Positions 34,685 to 43,947 of a stretch of 56,038 nucleotides of DNA are shown one piece after another. The notes beneath the pieces are model-generated. The model saw only the letters and a list, made by a program, of their open reading frames with translations. It was not told the origin of the DNA and searched no databases. The number at the start of each line of letters is the position of its first letter. The first letter of the stretch is position 1. Both the position numbers and the translations under genes were made by a program. Source of the DNA: Komagataeibacter melaceti (GTDB lineage Bacteria; Pseudomonadota; Alphaproteobacteria; Acetobacterales; Acetobacteraceae); assembly GCF_003403295.1 (NCBI RefSeq), contig NZ_QUWV01000131.1:1-56038 (forward strand). Reading direction: 5' to 3'.

Positions 34685-35812
34685 TTATTTCAGGGGTATG
34701 CGCACCACGAGCCAGGGGCGTTCCTGCATGTCGCGTCCGTTATGGAATACGGGCAGCCGCCCCCACTGCCCCACCGTCAGCCACAGGCTGTCCCCTTTGA
34801 TCGCAAGCCCGTCCGGCGCGATCAGGCGCGGGTCATGCGCCAGGACGGACAGGTGCCCGTCCGCCGTGCGGCGCAATACGGCGTGGCGTTCAATATCGGT
34901 CAAGTACAGAGTATTGTCGGGTCCGGTCGCCATGCCATCGACAACCGCATCCTCTCCCTCATCCCGCACGGACTGTTCCAGTTGCGCGGGGGACACGGCG
35001 GCATCGGCCAGCATGGCCGTAGGCGCGCTGTACAACCGGCGGCTGGAAAGGGGCTGCCAGTAAAGCCGTCCTGAATCCGTACTCAGCGTCACGCCATCTA
35101 TCCCCCCCTGCCCCATGACCGGGTGCGCCATGTCATAGCGCAGCATCTGCCCGTCAAGTTCCATGGCAAAACCCGGCTCGGCACGGGTCGAGGGTGCGTT
35201 TTCCAGCACGCGGCGCGCGTAACCTGTTGCAATATCAACAACAATAATGGCCGGATGGTCCATAAGCGACGTATCGCTTACATAGGCCGTGCCCTGTGCC
35301 CCATGCGTCATGTCCACGCGCACGTCATTGACGTGGCTGTCCGGGCGGGTGGCCCCACTGCCCAGCGCGATGGTGGCCACGATCCGGCCGGTCTGCCCGT
35401 CCAGCCCGATCAGCGCGGGGGTGGGCGGCTGTTTCTGCCCCGCGACGGTTCCCTCATCCACCACCCATAACCGGCCTGTGGCATCGACCGTCATGCCAAG
35501 GGGGGAAATGAAACGCGACTGGGTTGCCGCATCGGGAAAGGGAACGGCCTTCCCGTCACGCAACTGGGCCAGGCGGGGGCCGGCATGATCGGCGGCACTA
35601 CGGGGAAAGGCGAGGATGATCCGCCCGTCACGCAGTACCGCGATGCCCGATGGCTGCATGTCCGCAAAGCGCGCCATGACCGTGATATTGCCGCTGGGCG
35701 CTGCCCCATGGTCCACACTATCCGCCGCGAACGCGGTGCCGCAGGCCAGCATCGCCAGCACGGCGGCAGCACCGCAGCGATGGAAAACCGTGTATAACAA
35801 GCCTTTTTTCAT
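34685..35812 (-). CDS. Secreted major royal jelly/yellow-family protein (SMP-30-like beta-propeller)
   Basis: A 375-residue protein with a clear signal peptide (CGTAFA-ADS) and a six-bladed propeller fold, recognised by PSGIAVLRDGRIILAFPR, DATGRLWVVDEG, HVNDVRVDMTHGAQGTAYVSDTS and a C-terminal PDGLAIKGDSLWLTVGQWGR. Bacterial members are often annotated as L-dopachrome tautomerase-related or gluconolactonase-like. Between a sugar porter and xylulokinase it may act on a sugar lactone or bind a sugar in the periplasm. This is an inference. The ATG at 35812 is chosen because it begins the signal peptide. Confidence 0.82.
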   Translation of the reverse strand: MKKGLLYTVFHRCGAAAVLAMLACGTAFAADSVDHGAAPSGNITVMARFADMQPSGIAVLRDGRIILAFPRSAADHAGPRLAQLRDGKAVPFPDAATQSRFISPLGMTVDATGRLWVVDEGTVAGQKQPPTPALIGLDGQTGRIVATIALGSGATRPDSHVNDVRVDMTHGAQGTAYVSDTSLMDHPAIIVVDIATGYARRVLENAPSTRAEPGFAMELDGQMLRYDMAHPVMGQGGIDGVTLSTDSGRLYWQPLSSRRLYSAPTAMLADAAVSPAQLEQSVRDEGEDAVVDGMATGPDNTLYLTDIERHAVLRRTADGHLSVLAHDPRLIAPDGLAIKGDSLWLTVGQWGRLPVFHNGRDMQERPWLVVRIPLK

Positions 35813-35901
35813 AACAGTCCGTCCACTTTCCTGTTCCTGCACGATTTTTGGCCCCATGGCCCGGAAGTGGCCACCTGTTTTTTTCACCCATGCCCGCGCC
35901 G

Positions 35902-37371
35902 TCAGGCCACGGGGGCATCCATTGCGCCACGGATGGCGGGGTAGAGCGCACGGTAACGGGCCAGCGAAGCCGCATAGCTGGCGGCAAGTTCCCTATCGGG
36001 CACCAGTGTTTCCTCACGGGGCTGTGGCAGGCAGACGGCATCCACGGCTTCGCCCGTTACGGCGATGCGCGCAAGCCGGGCCGCGCCGAACGCGCCGCCC
36101 TGTTCCCCATGCGCCAGCCGGTGCAACGAAAGTCCCGTGACGCTGGCCAGTATGGACACCCAGATACGGCTGTTGGAACCACCGCCAATCACATCCGCAT
36201 CGCGCAGGGTGGAGCCTGCATCCGCCAGCGCATCCACGACATCGCGAAACGAGAACGCAACCCCTTCCAGCACCGCCTGCGTCATGTCGGCACGGCTGGT
36301 ACCATGCGACAGACCGGCAAAAACCCCACGGATATTGCCATCATTATGCGGTGTGCGCTCACCTGAAAGGTAGGGCAGGAAAATGACGGGGGATGGCCGC
36401 GCAATATGTTGTGGCAGTTCCGCCAGCAATGCCTGTTCTGCCATGCCGGTGGTCCGCGCCCACCATGCAAGGGCGGACGCGGCGGAAAGGGTCACCCCCA
36501 TCTGGTGCCACATACCGGGCACCGCATGGCAGAAGGCATGGATACCGCCCTGTGGATGCGGGCGGAAGCGATCCGTCGTAACCCACAGCACCCCCGACGT
36601 TCCCAGTGAGAGGAAAGATGACCCGGCCGTAACCGCGCCAAGCCCCACCGCACCGGCGGCATTGTCACCCGCGCTACCCGCCAGCACCGGGCGCGACGCC
36701 ATGCCCCACCGCCCGGCCAGACCGGCATGCAGCGTGCCCGCCCGCGCCGTTCCTTCCACCAGTTCTGGCATGGCGCTGCGCGGGAGTTCGGTTGCCGCCA
36801 ATGCCTCATCCGACCACTGGCGCGCGCCCACATCCAGCCACAGGGAGCCGGATGCGTCGGACATGTCGTCAATCATCTCGCCGGTCATGCGGTAGCGCAG
36901 CCATGCCTTGGGCAGCAGGACATGCCGGGTGGCGCGAAAGATGTCCGGCTCATGCTCCGCCACCCATATCAGCTTGGGGGCCGTAAAACCGGGCATGGCC
37001 ATGTTGCCGCAGATTTCCCGGCTTTGGGGAAACCTGTGCTCAAAGGTCAGGCATTGCGGGGCCGCACGCACGTCATTCCACAAAATGCACGGGCGCAGCA
37101 CGTTTCCATCCCCACCCAGCAGGACCGCGCCATGCTGCTGCCCGGACAGGCCGATGCCCTTTACCGCCGCCATTTCGCGCGGGTGGGCGTGGGCAAGGGC
37201 ATCCATTGTGGCAAGCAGGCCGGTCCACCAGTCTTCCGGCGCCTGCTCGTTCCAGCCGGGATGCGGGGAACTGACACGTAATGGATATGTGTGGCTGCCG
37301 ACAACACGCTGGCTGTCATCCACAAGAACGGCCTTGAGGGCGGACGTACCCAGATCAATTCCGACAAACAT
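35902..37371 (-). CDS. xylB: Xylulokinase
   Basis: A 489-residue FGGY kinase that phosphorylates D-xylulose to xylulose 5-phosphate, entering the pentose phosphate pathway. The N-terminal ATPase motif GIDLGTSALKAV, the substrate loop SGQQHGAV (residues 76-83) and the catalytic D236 in GSAGDNAAGAVG are all xylulokinase-like. The ATG at 37371 has GGGAAGA upstream. It is the first gene of a unit with the secreted propeller protein and a sugar porter. Acetic acid bacteria make D-xylulose from D-arabitol outside the cytoplasm, so the unit probably takes up and uses that product. Confidence 0.9.
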   Translation of the reverse strand: MFVGIDLGTSALKAVLVDDSQRVVGSHTYPLRVSSPHPGWNEQAPEDWWTGLLATMDALAHAHPREMAAVKGIGLSGQQHGAVLLGGDGNVLRPCILWNDVRAAPQCLTFEHRFPQSREICGNMAMPGFTAPKLIWVAEHEPDIFRATRHVLLPKAWLRYRMTGEMIDDMSDASGSLWLDVGARQWSDEALAATELPRSAMPELVEGTARAGTLHAGLAGRWGMASRPVLAGSAGDNAAGAVGLGAVTAGSSFLSLGTSGVLWVTTDRFRPHPQGGIHAFCHAVPGMWHQMGVTLSAASALAWWARTTGMAEQALLAELPQHIARPSPVIFLPYLSGERTPHNDGNIRGVFAGLSHGTSRADMTQAVLEGVAFSFRDVVDALADAGSTLRDADVIGGGSNSRIWVSILASVTGLSLHRLAHGEQGGAFGAARLARIAVTGEAVDAVCLPQPREETLVPDRELAASYAASLARYRALYPAIRGAMDAPVA

Positions 37372-37728
37372 TATTCTTCCCATACCGTGACTGTTGTTTC
37401 AGTCCGGCTTTTTCTTTTTGCCGCGTCTTTAATCAATACAAGTGAACACACATGACCTGCCATGTGGCAAGCGTGCCTTACACACCTTGTGGTGAGGATC
37501 ATTACGGGAAATTTCTTCCCACATCCCTGAACCCGGCAGGTGCAACGCAAAGTATGTAGCCGGGCGAAATCTGTTTTAATTGTGGAACTGGCAGTAAAAT
37601 CAGTTTTACTTTTCGGGCTGGCCCATAAGCCATTCCCCGTAACGGACAAAGGGGAGAAGCCATCACGCCCCTCCCCTTTCCCTGTTCATGGATGATATGG
37701 ATGGACCTGGGTCCGAACAGCCTGCCTG
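37372..37728. other. Intergenic region between xylB and acoC
   Basis: About 355 bases. It should carry the xylB promoter near its left end and the end of the aco transcript near its right end. Apart from the hairpin at 37648-37679, I see no structured element or protein-like frame. Confidence 0.5.
37648..37679 (-). terminator. Hairpin downstream of acoC
   Basis: A nine-base perfect stem (AAAGGGGAG and CTCCCCTTT) with a 14-base loop lies 50 bases past the acoC stop codon. On the minus strand the stem ends in TTTGT, giving a weak U-tract, so a modest intrinsic terminator is plausible. Confidence 0.5.
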
Positions 37729-38877
37729 TCAGGCCGTTTTGACAAGATCCGGGCTTTTGATGAAGTCGGTCACCAGCGTGTTGAATGTGCTGGCGGCTTC
37801 CAGTTGGGGCATGTGGCCGATATCGGGCAGGATATGCCGCACGATGCCTGCGGGCAGGTTTTCCGCCTCGGCCGCGGGCAGGATCTCGTCTTCACGCCCC
37901 CAGATCACGGTTATGGGCAGGCTTGCGGATTCCAGCACCGGGCGCAGGTCATCACCCTGCCTGCCATTGGGGAAGCACGCGGCCGAAATGGTGCGCAGTG
38001 CGGCTTCCGCCCCATCAAGACGCTTGTAACGCAGCACGTCATCCGCCATGCGCCGGCCAATGAGCGACTTGTCATGCACCAGGTATTTCAGGACATCCTG
38101 AAGTGTGCGCACGCGATCGGCCTCGATAAAGCCATTGATGAATTCCATGTTGATCTGCTGCCCCAGCCCGGCCGGGGCGACCAGCGTAAGCGAGGCGACG
38201 CTTTTCGGTGCCGTATGCGCCAGCGTCAGGGCGATACCGCCGCCGAGTGAATGACCAAGCACATGCACCCGCTCCAGCCCGAGATGGGCCAGAAGCTGCG
38301 CTGTGACCTCCGCAAAGAAGGCCAACGTTCCGGGGCCGACATCCTTGGATGAACCACCATGCCCCGGCAGGTCGAAGGCGATGACACGCCGCCCCTGCGC
38401 CAGTGCGGCATGGTTGAGCATCCAGTTCTTCAGGTCACCGCCAAAACCGTGAATGAGCACAAGGGGCGTCTCCTCCCCCTCACCCCGGTCATGCACGCGC
38501 AGCGTGTGGTTGCCCACCGTCACCATGACCGGCTCATCCGCCGGGGCATCCGCGTCCGCCCCGCCGGATGTGGCGGCGAAATCCGCCTGGAAACGGGTAA
38601 TGAACGCATCAATGTCCGCATCCGGCACGGCTGCGTCGGCCACCACACCGATCAGCGCGCCAACCGGCAGCATCTCGCCATTCGCCGCGACCTGACGGCG
38701 CAGCCTGCCGGTCACGGGGCTTTCAAATGTGTTGGTGATCTTGCTGGTCTCGATATCCACCAGTTCATCACCGGTTTTTATGTCCGTATCGGCAGGGGCC
38801 ATCCAGCCGGCAATCTTGCCTTCCGTCATGGCCAGGCCGAATTTGGGCATGGTAATAGGGATGATGTCCTGAGCCAT
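37729..38877 (-). CDS. acoC: Acetoin dehydrogenase E2 (lipoyl domain plus alpha/beta hydrolase)
   Basis: A 382-residue protein with an N-terminal lipoyl domain (about 1-80, lipoylated lysine K46 in DIETSKITN) and a C-terminal alpha/beta hydrolase domain with the nucleophile elbow GHSLGGG. This fusion is typical of AcoC, the acetyltransferase component that passes the acetyl group from acetoin cleavage to CoA. The usual E2 peripheral-subunit-binding and CAT domains are absent, as in other AcoC proteins. It follows acoB by one base. No dihydrolipoamide dehydrogenase gene is adjacent, so the complex must borrow E3 from elsewhere. Confidence 0.9.
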   Translation of the reverse strand: MAQDIIPITMPKFGLAMTEGKIAGWMAPADTDIKTGDELVDIETSKITNTFESPVTGRLRRQVAANGEMLPVGALIGVVADAAVPDADIDAFITRFQADFAATSGGADADAPADEPVMVTVGNHTLRVHDRGEGEETPLVLIHGFGGDLKNWMLNHAALAQGRRVIAFDLPGHGGSSKDVGPGTLAFFAEVTAQLLAHLGLERVHVLGHSLGGGIALTLAHTAPKSVASLTLVAPAGLGQQINMEFINGFIEADRVRTLQDVLKYLVHDKSLIGRRMADDVLRYKRLDGAEAALRTISAACFPNGRQGDDLRPVLESASLPITVIWGREDEILPAAEAENLPAGIVRHILPDIGHMPQLEAASTFNTLVTDFIKSPDLVKTA

Positions 38878-38878
38878 A

Positions 38879-39907
38879 TCAGACTTTCTCCACTACACGA
38901 TGGTTCATGGTTGCGGTCACCGCCGCCTCGATCTTTTCCACGCTGGGCAGGTACAGCGTTTCCAGAACCGTGGCGAAGGGCACCGGGGTATGGGGCGGCA
39001 CGACGCGGCGGATGGGCGCGCGCAGGGTATCAAACGCCTCTTCCGCCACCAGGGCCGCAATATCGGTCGCCATGTTGCAGCGCGGGCTGGATTCGTCAAC
39101 AATGACCAGCCTGCCCGTATCGGCCACACATTCCAGTATCGTTTCCCGGTCAAGCGGGGACGTGGTGCGCGGGTCGATGACCGTGCAGCTTATGCCCTTC
39201 TTCTCCAGCCGGTCAGCGGCCTGGTTGGCAAGCCCCACCATGCGGCCGAAGGCGACGATGGTGACATCATCCCCCTCACGCGTCAGGTTCGCTTCCCCCA
39301 GCGGGATGGTATAGGCCTCATCGGGCACTTCATCCTCGTCATCATACATCACCTTGTTTTCAAGGAAGATGACGGGATCATCATCACGGATGGCGGAAAT
39401 CAGCAGGCCCTTGGCTTCATAAGCCGAAGACGGCACGACAACCTTCAGCCCGGGGATGTGGGTGAACAGCGGATACAGCGCCTGGCTGTGCTGGGCGGCG
39501 GCATTGAACCCGGCACCGTACATGGCGCGGATGACCAGTGGCGTGCGCGCCTTGCCGCCAAACATGTACCGGAACTTGGCCGCCTGATTCATGATCTGGT
39601 CGAGGCAGCTCCCCACAAAATCGACAAACATAAGTTCCGCAACCGGGCGCAGGCCCGTGACGGCGGCCCCGGCGGCAGCACCGATATAGGAGGCTTCGGT
39701 AATGGGGGTGTCGAGTACGCGGGTGTCGCCAAATTCCTCCAGCAACCCCTTGGTCACGCCCAGAACACCGCCCCACGCATCCGTTACGCCAGCCGACCCG
39801 CCACGGCCACCGGCCACGTCCTCACCCATCAGGACGACGGTGGGGTCACGGCGCATTTCCTGCCGCAGGGCCTCGTTAATGGCCTGACGAAAGCTTTTCC
39901 TGCTCAT
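38879..39907 (-). CDS. acoB: Acetoin dehydrogenase E1 beta subunit
   Basis: A 342-residue transketolase-like subunit. The segments ALRQEMRRDPTVVLMGEDV, TPITEASYIGAAAGAA, GGKARTPLVIRAMYGAG and VIDPRTTSPLDRETIL are conserved in E1 beta proteins, and the neighbouring AcoC fusion identifies the acetoin system rather than pyruvate dehydrogenase. With AcoA it cleaves acetoin to acetaldehyde and an acetyl group carried on thiamine diphosphate. The gene lies between acoA (32 bases) and acoC (one base) in one operon. Confidence 0.9.
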   Translation of the reverse strand: MSRKSFRQAINEALRQEMRRDPTVVLMGEDVAGGRGGSAGVTDAWGGVLGVTKGLLEEFGDTRVLDTPITEASYIGAAAGAAVTGLRPVAELMFVDFVGSCLDQIMNQAAKFRYMFGGKARTPLVIRAMYGAGFNAAAQHSQALYPLFTHIPGLKVVVPSSAYEAKGLLISAIRDDDPVIFLENKVMYDDEDEVPDEAYTIPLGEANLTREGDDVTIVAFGRMVGLANQAADRLEKKGISCTVIDPRTTSPLDRETILECVADTGRLVIVDESSPRCNMATDIAALVAEEAFDTLRAPIRRVVPPHTPVPFATVLETLYLPSVEKIEAAVTATMNHRVVEKV

Positions 39908-39939
39908 TGTTCGTTTCTTTCGTTCTTGAAGGGATCGGC

Positions 39940-40905
39940 TCAGTACCGGACATACACATCAGCCAGCAGGTCGGGGGCCTGCGGCAGCGGGTCGTCCTTC
40001 GCCTTCATGACGGCGGCCTCGATCTCGTCCGCCACGGCGGCGTCGATTTCATCCAGCACGCTGGCGTCAAGCAGGGCCGCCTGTGTCACACGCTCACGGA
40101 ACATCTTGAGGCAGTCATGCTCGCTCCGGGCCTTCGGCACTTCATCCGGGGCGCGATAGGTCATGGCGTCCCCTTCAAAATGGCCGTACCAGCGTGTCAG
40201 GTGCACATGCAGCATGACCGGCCCCTTGCCCGCGCGCGCATGGGCAATCGCCTCACCCGCCGCCTGGTGTACGGCAAAATAGTCCGACCCGTCACATTCA
40301 AGATACGGCATGCCAAACCCCGCCGCACGCGCCTGCTGGGTGCCTGCACAGGCGTAGGACGAACTTGTGGCCTCGCCATAGCCATTGTCCTCCACCACGA
40401 AAACGGCGGGCAACTGCCAGACCATGGCGAGGTTGAGGCTTTCGAGCGTCGTGCCTTCGTTGGAGGCTCCATCCCCGTAAAAGGCAACGGCGACCCCACC
40501 ATCACCCAGGGTCTTGTGCGACAGCGCCGCCCCGCAGATCAGCGGTGGCCCGCCCCCCACGATGCCATTGGCCCCCAGCATGCCGCAGGTCAGGTCGGCT
40601 ATGTGCATCGAGCCGCCCTTGCCCCGGCACACGCCGGTGCTGCGCCCGTAAATCTCGGCCATCATGCCGCCCACTTCCACGCCCTTGGCAATACAGTGGC
40701 CATGGCCGCGATGGGTGCTGGCGATGGTGTCATTATCCGTCAGATTGGCGCACACCCCCACGGCGGAGGCTTCCTCGCCGCAATAAAGGTGAACGAAACC
40801 GGGAATTTCGCCGGTTGCGAATTCAACATGCAGACGCTCTTCAAACATGCGGATGGTGCGCATGGCCCTGTATGAGCGCAGCAGCGTTTCACGCGCTATT
40901 TGCAT
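39940..40905 (-). CDS. acoA: Acetoin dehydrogenase E1 alpha subunit, thiamine diphosphate-dependent
   Basis: A 321-residue E1 alpha protein. The ThDP motif starts at YGDGASNEGTTLESLNLAM and ends at VEDNGYGEA. Upstream, GFVHLYCGEEASAVGV and STHRGHGHCIAKG are the substrate/cofactor channel segments of the family. It is the first gene of the acoABC operon. The ATG at 40905 has GGGGAAA upstream. It is transcribed away from an AcoR-like regulator gene across a 224-base gap that contains a perfect inverted repeat. Confidence 0.9.
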   Translation of the reverse strand: MQIARETLLRSYRAMRTIRMFEERLHVEFATGEIPGFVHLYCGEEASAVGVCANLTDNDTIASTHRGHGHCIAKGVEVGGMMAEIYGRSTGVCRGKGGSMHIADLTCGMLGANGIVGGGPPLICGAALSHKTLGDGGVAVAFYGDGASNEGTTLESLNLAMVWQLPAVFVVEDNGYGEATSSSYACAGTQQARAAGFGMPYLECDGSDYFAVHQAAGEAIAHARAGKGPVMLHVHLTRWYGHFEGDAMTYRAPDEVPKARSEHDCLKMFRERVTQAALLDASVLDEIDAAVADEIEAAVMKAKDDPLPQAPDLLADVYVRY

Positions 40906-41050
40906 GGGTGTTTCCCCTGTTCTTTACTGGTCCCGCCCATCGGGCACGACAGGGCCGCGAGCGGGTACACACGCAGCACACACCCCCGGTGAACAACCGG
41001 GCAAGCATGGCCCGCTGGCTTTCACACCCATGTGACGGACACGGTACGAA

Positions 41051-41070
41051 GTGTCGCGAAACCGCGACAC
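41051..41070. promoter_or_regulatory. Candidate AcoR operator: GTGTCGCG-N4-CGCGACAC
   Basis: A perfect inverted repeat with eight-base arms and the four-base centre AAAC lies in the divergent gap between acoA and the AcoR-like gene, 145 bases from the acoA start and 60 bases from the regulator start. A Fis-type HTH dimer would recognise this kind of site. The pairing with this regulator is inferred. Confidence 0.55.
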
Positions 41071-41129
41071 ATGGCTACGAGTTTACGCGCCACCCTTCAT
41101 GTCCATCATGGTCAGGAACAAAATATAAC

Positions 41130-42077
41130 ATGCTGCGTAACGCGCGTTTCCTGTCTGTATCCTCTCCCCCGCCCGCAACGCAGGCGGGGCTGGAAGCCTC
41201 ATGGCGGCGCTGCCGGGATGACTACAGCCTTGACCCCGCAACACCCGCCCTGCCTGATGTGCTGTCCGGCGCGGAACTGCGCCAGTGCTGCCAGAAGATG
41301 GGCCGGATACTGCATTTCGCGGGACCTGAAATGGAGCGGGTGCTCGCGGCGGTGGAACCTGCGGGCTATTCCGTGCTGCTGTCCGATGCGGGCGGGGTGG
41401 TGGTGGCGCACAAAACCGGCGCGAACATGCAGCGGGGGTGCCGGCGGTGGCAGCTATGGCCGGGCGCCGTATGGCATGAGCGCGGCGCGGGCACCAATGG
41501 CATCGGAACCTGCCTGGCCGAACACCGGGGCGTGCGCGTTCACCGCAACCAGCACTGGCGCAGCAGGCTGCATGGGCTGACCTGCATCGCCATGCCGCTT
41601 TATGATGCGGCAGGCCGCCTTGCCGGGGCCATAAACGCCAGCACGTTCCATTCCACGCATGATGATGCCAATGGCATGCTGATCGCGACCTGCCTGCTAC
41701 ACGCGGCCCGCCAGATCGAACATGCCTGTTTCATGGACAAATACCGCAACCACGCCATCATGATCCTTGGCGCGGCGGAAGGTACGTCCGTGCCGATGCT
41801 GGCGCTGGATCAGGAGCGCCGGGTGGTGGGCGCCACCCATGCCGCGCGCCAGCACATGGGCATTGCCCCCGCGCAGGATGTGGACCTGTGCCTGCTGGAC
41901 AACATGGGCACCACTGCGGCCCCGTTGCGCGACGCCCAGATCATGGCGATTGACACGGCACTGGCCAGTGCGCGCGGCAAGGTTGCCGTGGCCGCCCGAA
42001 TGCTGGGCATAAGCCGCTCCACCCTGCACCGCAAGATACGCAGCCTGACAGGCGCGCCCACGCCACGGCGCGCCTGA
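41130..42077 (+). CDS. AcoR-like transcriptional regulator lacking the AAA+ domain (GAF plus Fis HTH)
   Basis: A 315-residue protein. The N-terminal SWRRCRDDYSLDP motif and the following GAF domain (AGYSVLLSDAGG, WHERGAGTNGIGTCLAEH, GLTCIAMPLYDAAGRLAGAI) match the acetoin-sensing half of AcoR-type activators. A short PAS-like region follows. The C-terminus is a Fis-type HTH (ARMLGISRSTLHRKIRSL). The sigma-54 AAA+ ATPase domain, normally about 230 residues between them, is missing and no frameshift is needed to explain this. It probably acts on an ordinary sigma-70 promoter of the divergent acoABC operon. The start at 41130 is the first ATG that gives a family-like N-terminus. Confidence 0.8.
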   Translation: MLRNARFLSVSSPPPATQAGLEASWRRCRDDYSLDPATPALPDVLSGAELRQCCQKMGRILHFAGPEMERVLAAVEPAGYSVLLSDAGGVVVAHKTGANMQRGCRRWQLWPGAVWHERGAGTNGIGTCLAEHRGVRVHRNQHWRSRLHGLTCIAMPLYDAAGRLAGAINASTFHSTHDDANGMLIATCLLHAARQIEHACFMDKYRNHAIMILGAAEGTSVPMLALDQERRVVGATHAARQHMGIAPAQDVDLCLLDNMGTTAAPLRDAQIMAIDTALASARGKVAVAARMLGISRSTLHRKIRSLTGAPTPRRA

Positions 42078-42128
42078 AACACGCCCGGTAGCGCGCCCTG
42101 TCGCACGCTCCGGGTATGCTGCCCCGAT

Positions 42129-43910
42129 TCAGGCCCGGGGCTGGAGGGGATCGCGCGCTTCACCCGCCACACACGCCATTTCCGCTGGCGATGGCGTGGC
42201 GTCAGGCAGATGCGCGCCCGCCACGCGCAGGCACAGCGCCAGCGACAGGGCGCCCGCATCAGGGTGGCCCAGACTGCGCGCACCGTGCGTACGGGCACGG
42301 CCCATGCGGGGCATGAGGTCGCGCGTGGCGTCAGCCGCCTGTTGCGCGGCCTCCACGGCACGCCGCCACGCCTCGGGCAGGGCGTGGCCCATGGCGTGTT
42401 CATGCTCCAGTGTCTCGACAAAGGGTACGAGCGCATCCAGCAGGGTCTTGTCGCCCCGCCGGGCCTTTCCCAACTGCATCACGCGCTCCATCGCACGTCG
42501 CGCACCCTGTATCAGTTGCGCCGCATCTGGCAGGCTGGCGTCATCCAGCGCCATGCTGAAGGCACGCAGCCCCTCACCCCACAATGCCCCGGACGTACCA
42601 CCCGCCCGGTCGGCCCACGCATCGGCCGCGGCGGCCAGCACGGTGGCGGCTCCCGCATGGGCCATGGCGGCGATGCGGGCGGCATGGCGCGCGGCACCCG
42701 AACCCCGCGCCATGCCCTGCCCGTGGTCGCCATCGCCCGCCACGGCATCAATCTGGCCCAACTGCGTTTCCGCCGCCGCCAGCGCCTGCGCCAGTCCTGC
42801 CATTACCTCCGCCACGCACAGGCCGCCGCGTCGTCCCTCCGCCGTTGGGGCGGGGGCATGGGCGGGTGGTGGCTCGGTTTCCATCACGGTGTCCGTCATG
42901 TCCGGCTCGTCCTGTATGCCCGCATGGCGCAGGGCCGCGGTCTCGACCGGGGCACGCCAGTAATGCTCGAGCTCCGCATCCAGCCATGTCATGGTCAGCG
43001 AACAGCCCGCCATATCAAGGCTGGTCACATATTCCCCCACCAGTGGCGCAATTACATGCAGGCCCGCCCGGGCAAGCAGGGGAAAGAGGGCTTCCCACAG
43101 CACAAAGAGTTCTTCCGGCGTGGTGCTGCCCAGACCGTTGAGGATAATGGCGACACGTCGCGGCGCATCATCCGGCAGTTCGGCCACCACACGGTTAAAC
43201 AGTATATGCGCCAGTTGGGCGGGCGTGGGGATGTCCTGCTCATCCACCCCCGGCTCACCATGCACGCCCAGACCAAGCGCCATACGGTTGGGGGGCACAT
43301 GGAACAGGCGGTCATGATCACCGGGGAGCGTGCAGCCATCAAACGCCACGCCGAAGGTCCGGGTCTGGCGGTTGGCGCGCTGGCCGATGGCCTCGACCGC
43401 ATCAATATCCAGCCCAGCCTCCGCCGCCGCCCCCACGATCTTGAAAACCGCCAGATCGCCCGCAACGCCGCGCCTGCGCGCCGCATCGGCGGCCTCCGCG
43501 CTGGCCACGTCATCGGTGGTGGCAAGCAGGCGTGTATCAATCCCGGCTTCACGCAGGCGCTCGGCGGCGATGCCGAAGTTCAGGACATCACCCGCGTAAT
43601 TCCCGAACCCCAGAATGACACCGCCACCGCGCTCCGCCCTGCGGGCCACGGCATGGATCGCCTGGGTGGAGGGAGAGGCAAAGATGTCCCCCGCCACGGC
43701 GGCATCGGCAAATCCGGCGCCGACATATCCGTTAAAGGCGGGGTAATGGCCTGAACCACCCCCCACCACAACCGCCACCTTGCCCGTCCTGCCCGGCGTT
43801 GCGCGTACGACCCCGCCGCGCACCATGCGCACCAGATGGCGGTTCGCAAGGCTGTAGCCATGCAGCGCCGAAAGGGCGAAACCGGAAGCGTCACCACAAA
43901 TTATGGTCAT
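42129..43910 (-). CDS. DAK-family kinase (DhaK-DhaL fusion), dihydroxyacetone or erythrulose kinase
   Basis: A 593-residue ATP-dependent kinase with an N-terminal DhaK domain (GGGSGHYPAFNGYVG, substrate-binding H217 in GLGVHGEPG) and a C-terminal DhaL domain (DAVAGDGDHGQGMARG with its Mg-binding aspartates, GGTSGALWG). Single-chain members phosphorylate dihydroxyacetone, or in tetritol pathways D- or L-erythrulose. The neighbours here (ribose-type ABC transporter, TIM and RpiB paralogues) favour an erythrulose kinase. Glycerol-derived dihydroxyacetone remains a real alternative. It is the last gene of an operon, 37 bases after the ABC permease. Confidence 0.86.
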   Translation of the reverse strand: MTIICGDASGFALSALHGYSLANRHLVRMVRGGVVRATPGRTGKVAVVVGGGSGHYPAFNGYVGAGFADAAVAGDIFASPSTQAIHAVARRAERGGGVILGFGNYAGDVLNFGIAAERLREAGIDTRLLATTDDVASAEAADAARRRGVAGDLAVFKIVGAAAEAGLDIDAVEAIGQRANRQTRTFGVAFDGCTLPGDHDRLFHVPPNRMALGLGVHGEPGVDEQDIPTPAQLAHILFNRVVAELPDDAPRRVAIILNGLGSTTPEELFVLWEALFPLLARAGLHVIAPLVGEYVTSLDMAGCSLTMTWLDAELEHYWRAPVETAALRHAGIQDEPDMTDTVMETEPPPAHAPAPTAEGRRGGLCVAEVMAGLAQALAAAETQLGQIDAVAGDGDHGQGMARGSGAARHAARIAAMAHAGAATVLAAAADAWADRAGGTSGALWGEGLRAFSMALDDASLPDAAQLIQGARRAMERVMQLGKARRGDKTLLDALVPFVETLEHEHAMGHALPEAWRRAVEAAQQAADATRDLMPRMGRARTHGARSLGHPDAGALSLALCLRVAGAHLPDATPSPAEMACVAGEARDPLQPRA

Positions 43911-43947
43911 TGTCGTGTATCCCTGCTTTCAGGAGATGCCCGTACGC

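Noticed and set aside
33959-35074. Plus-strand open frame (371 codons) across the sugar porter and propeller genes
   Set aside because: It spans two unrelated minus-strand genes and has antisense-like composition.
40906-41129. Sigma-54 promoter for acoA
   Set aside because: The best GG-GC pairs in the gap have the wrong spacing, and the regulator has no AAA+ domain.
42210-43754. Long plus-strand open frame (514 codons) opposite the DAK kinase gene
   Set aside because: Antisense shadow. The minus strand encodes both conserved DAK domains with catalytic residues.
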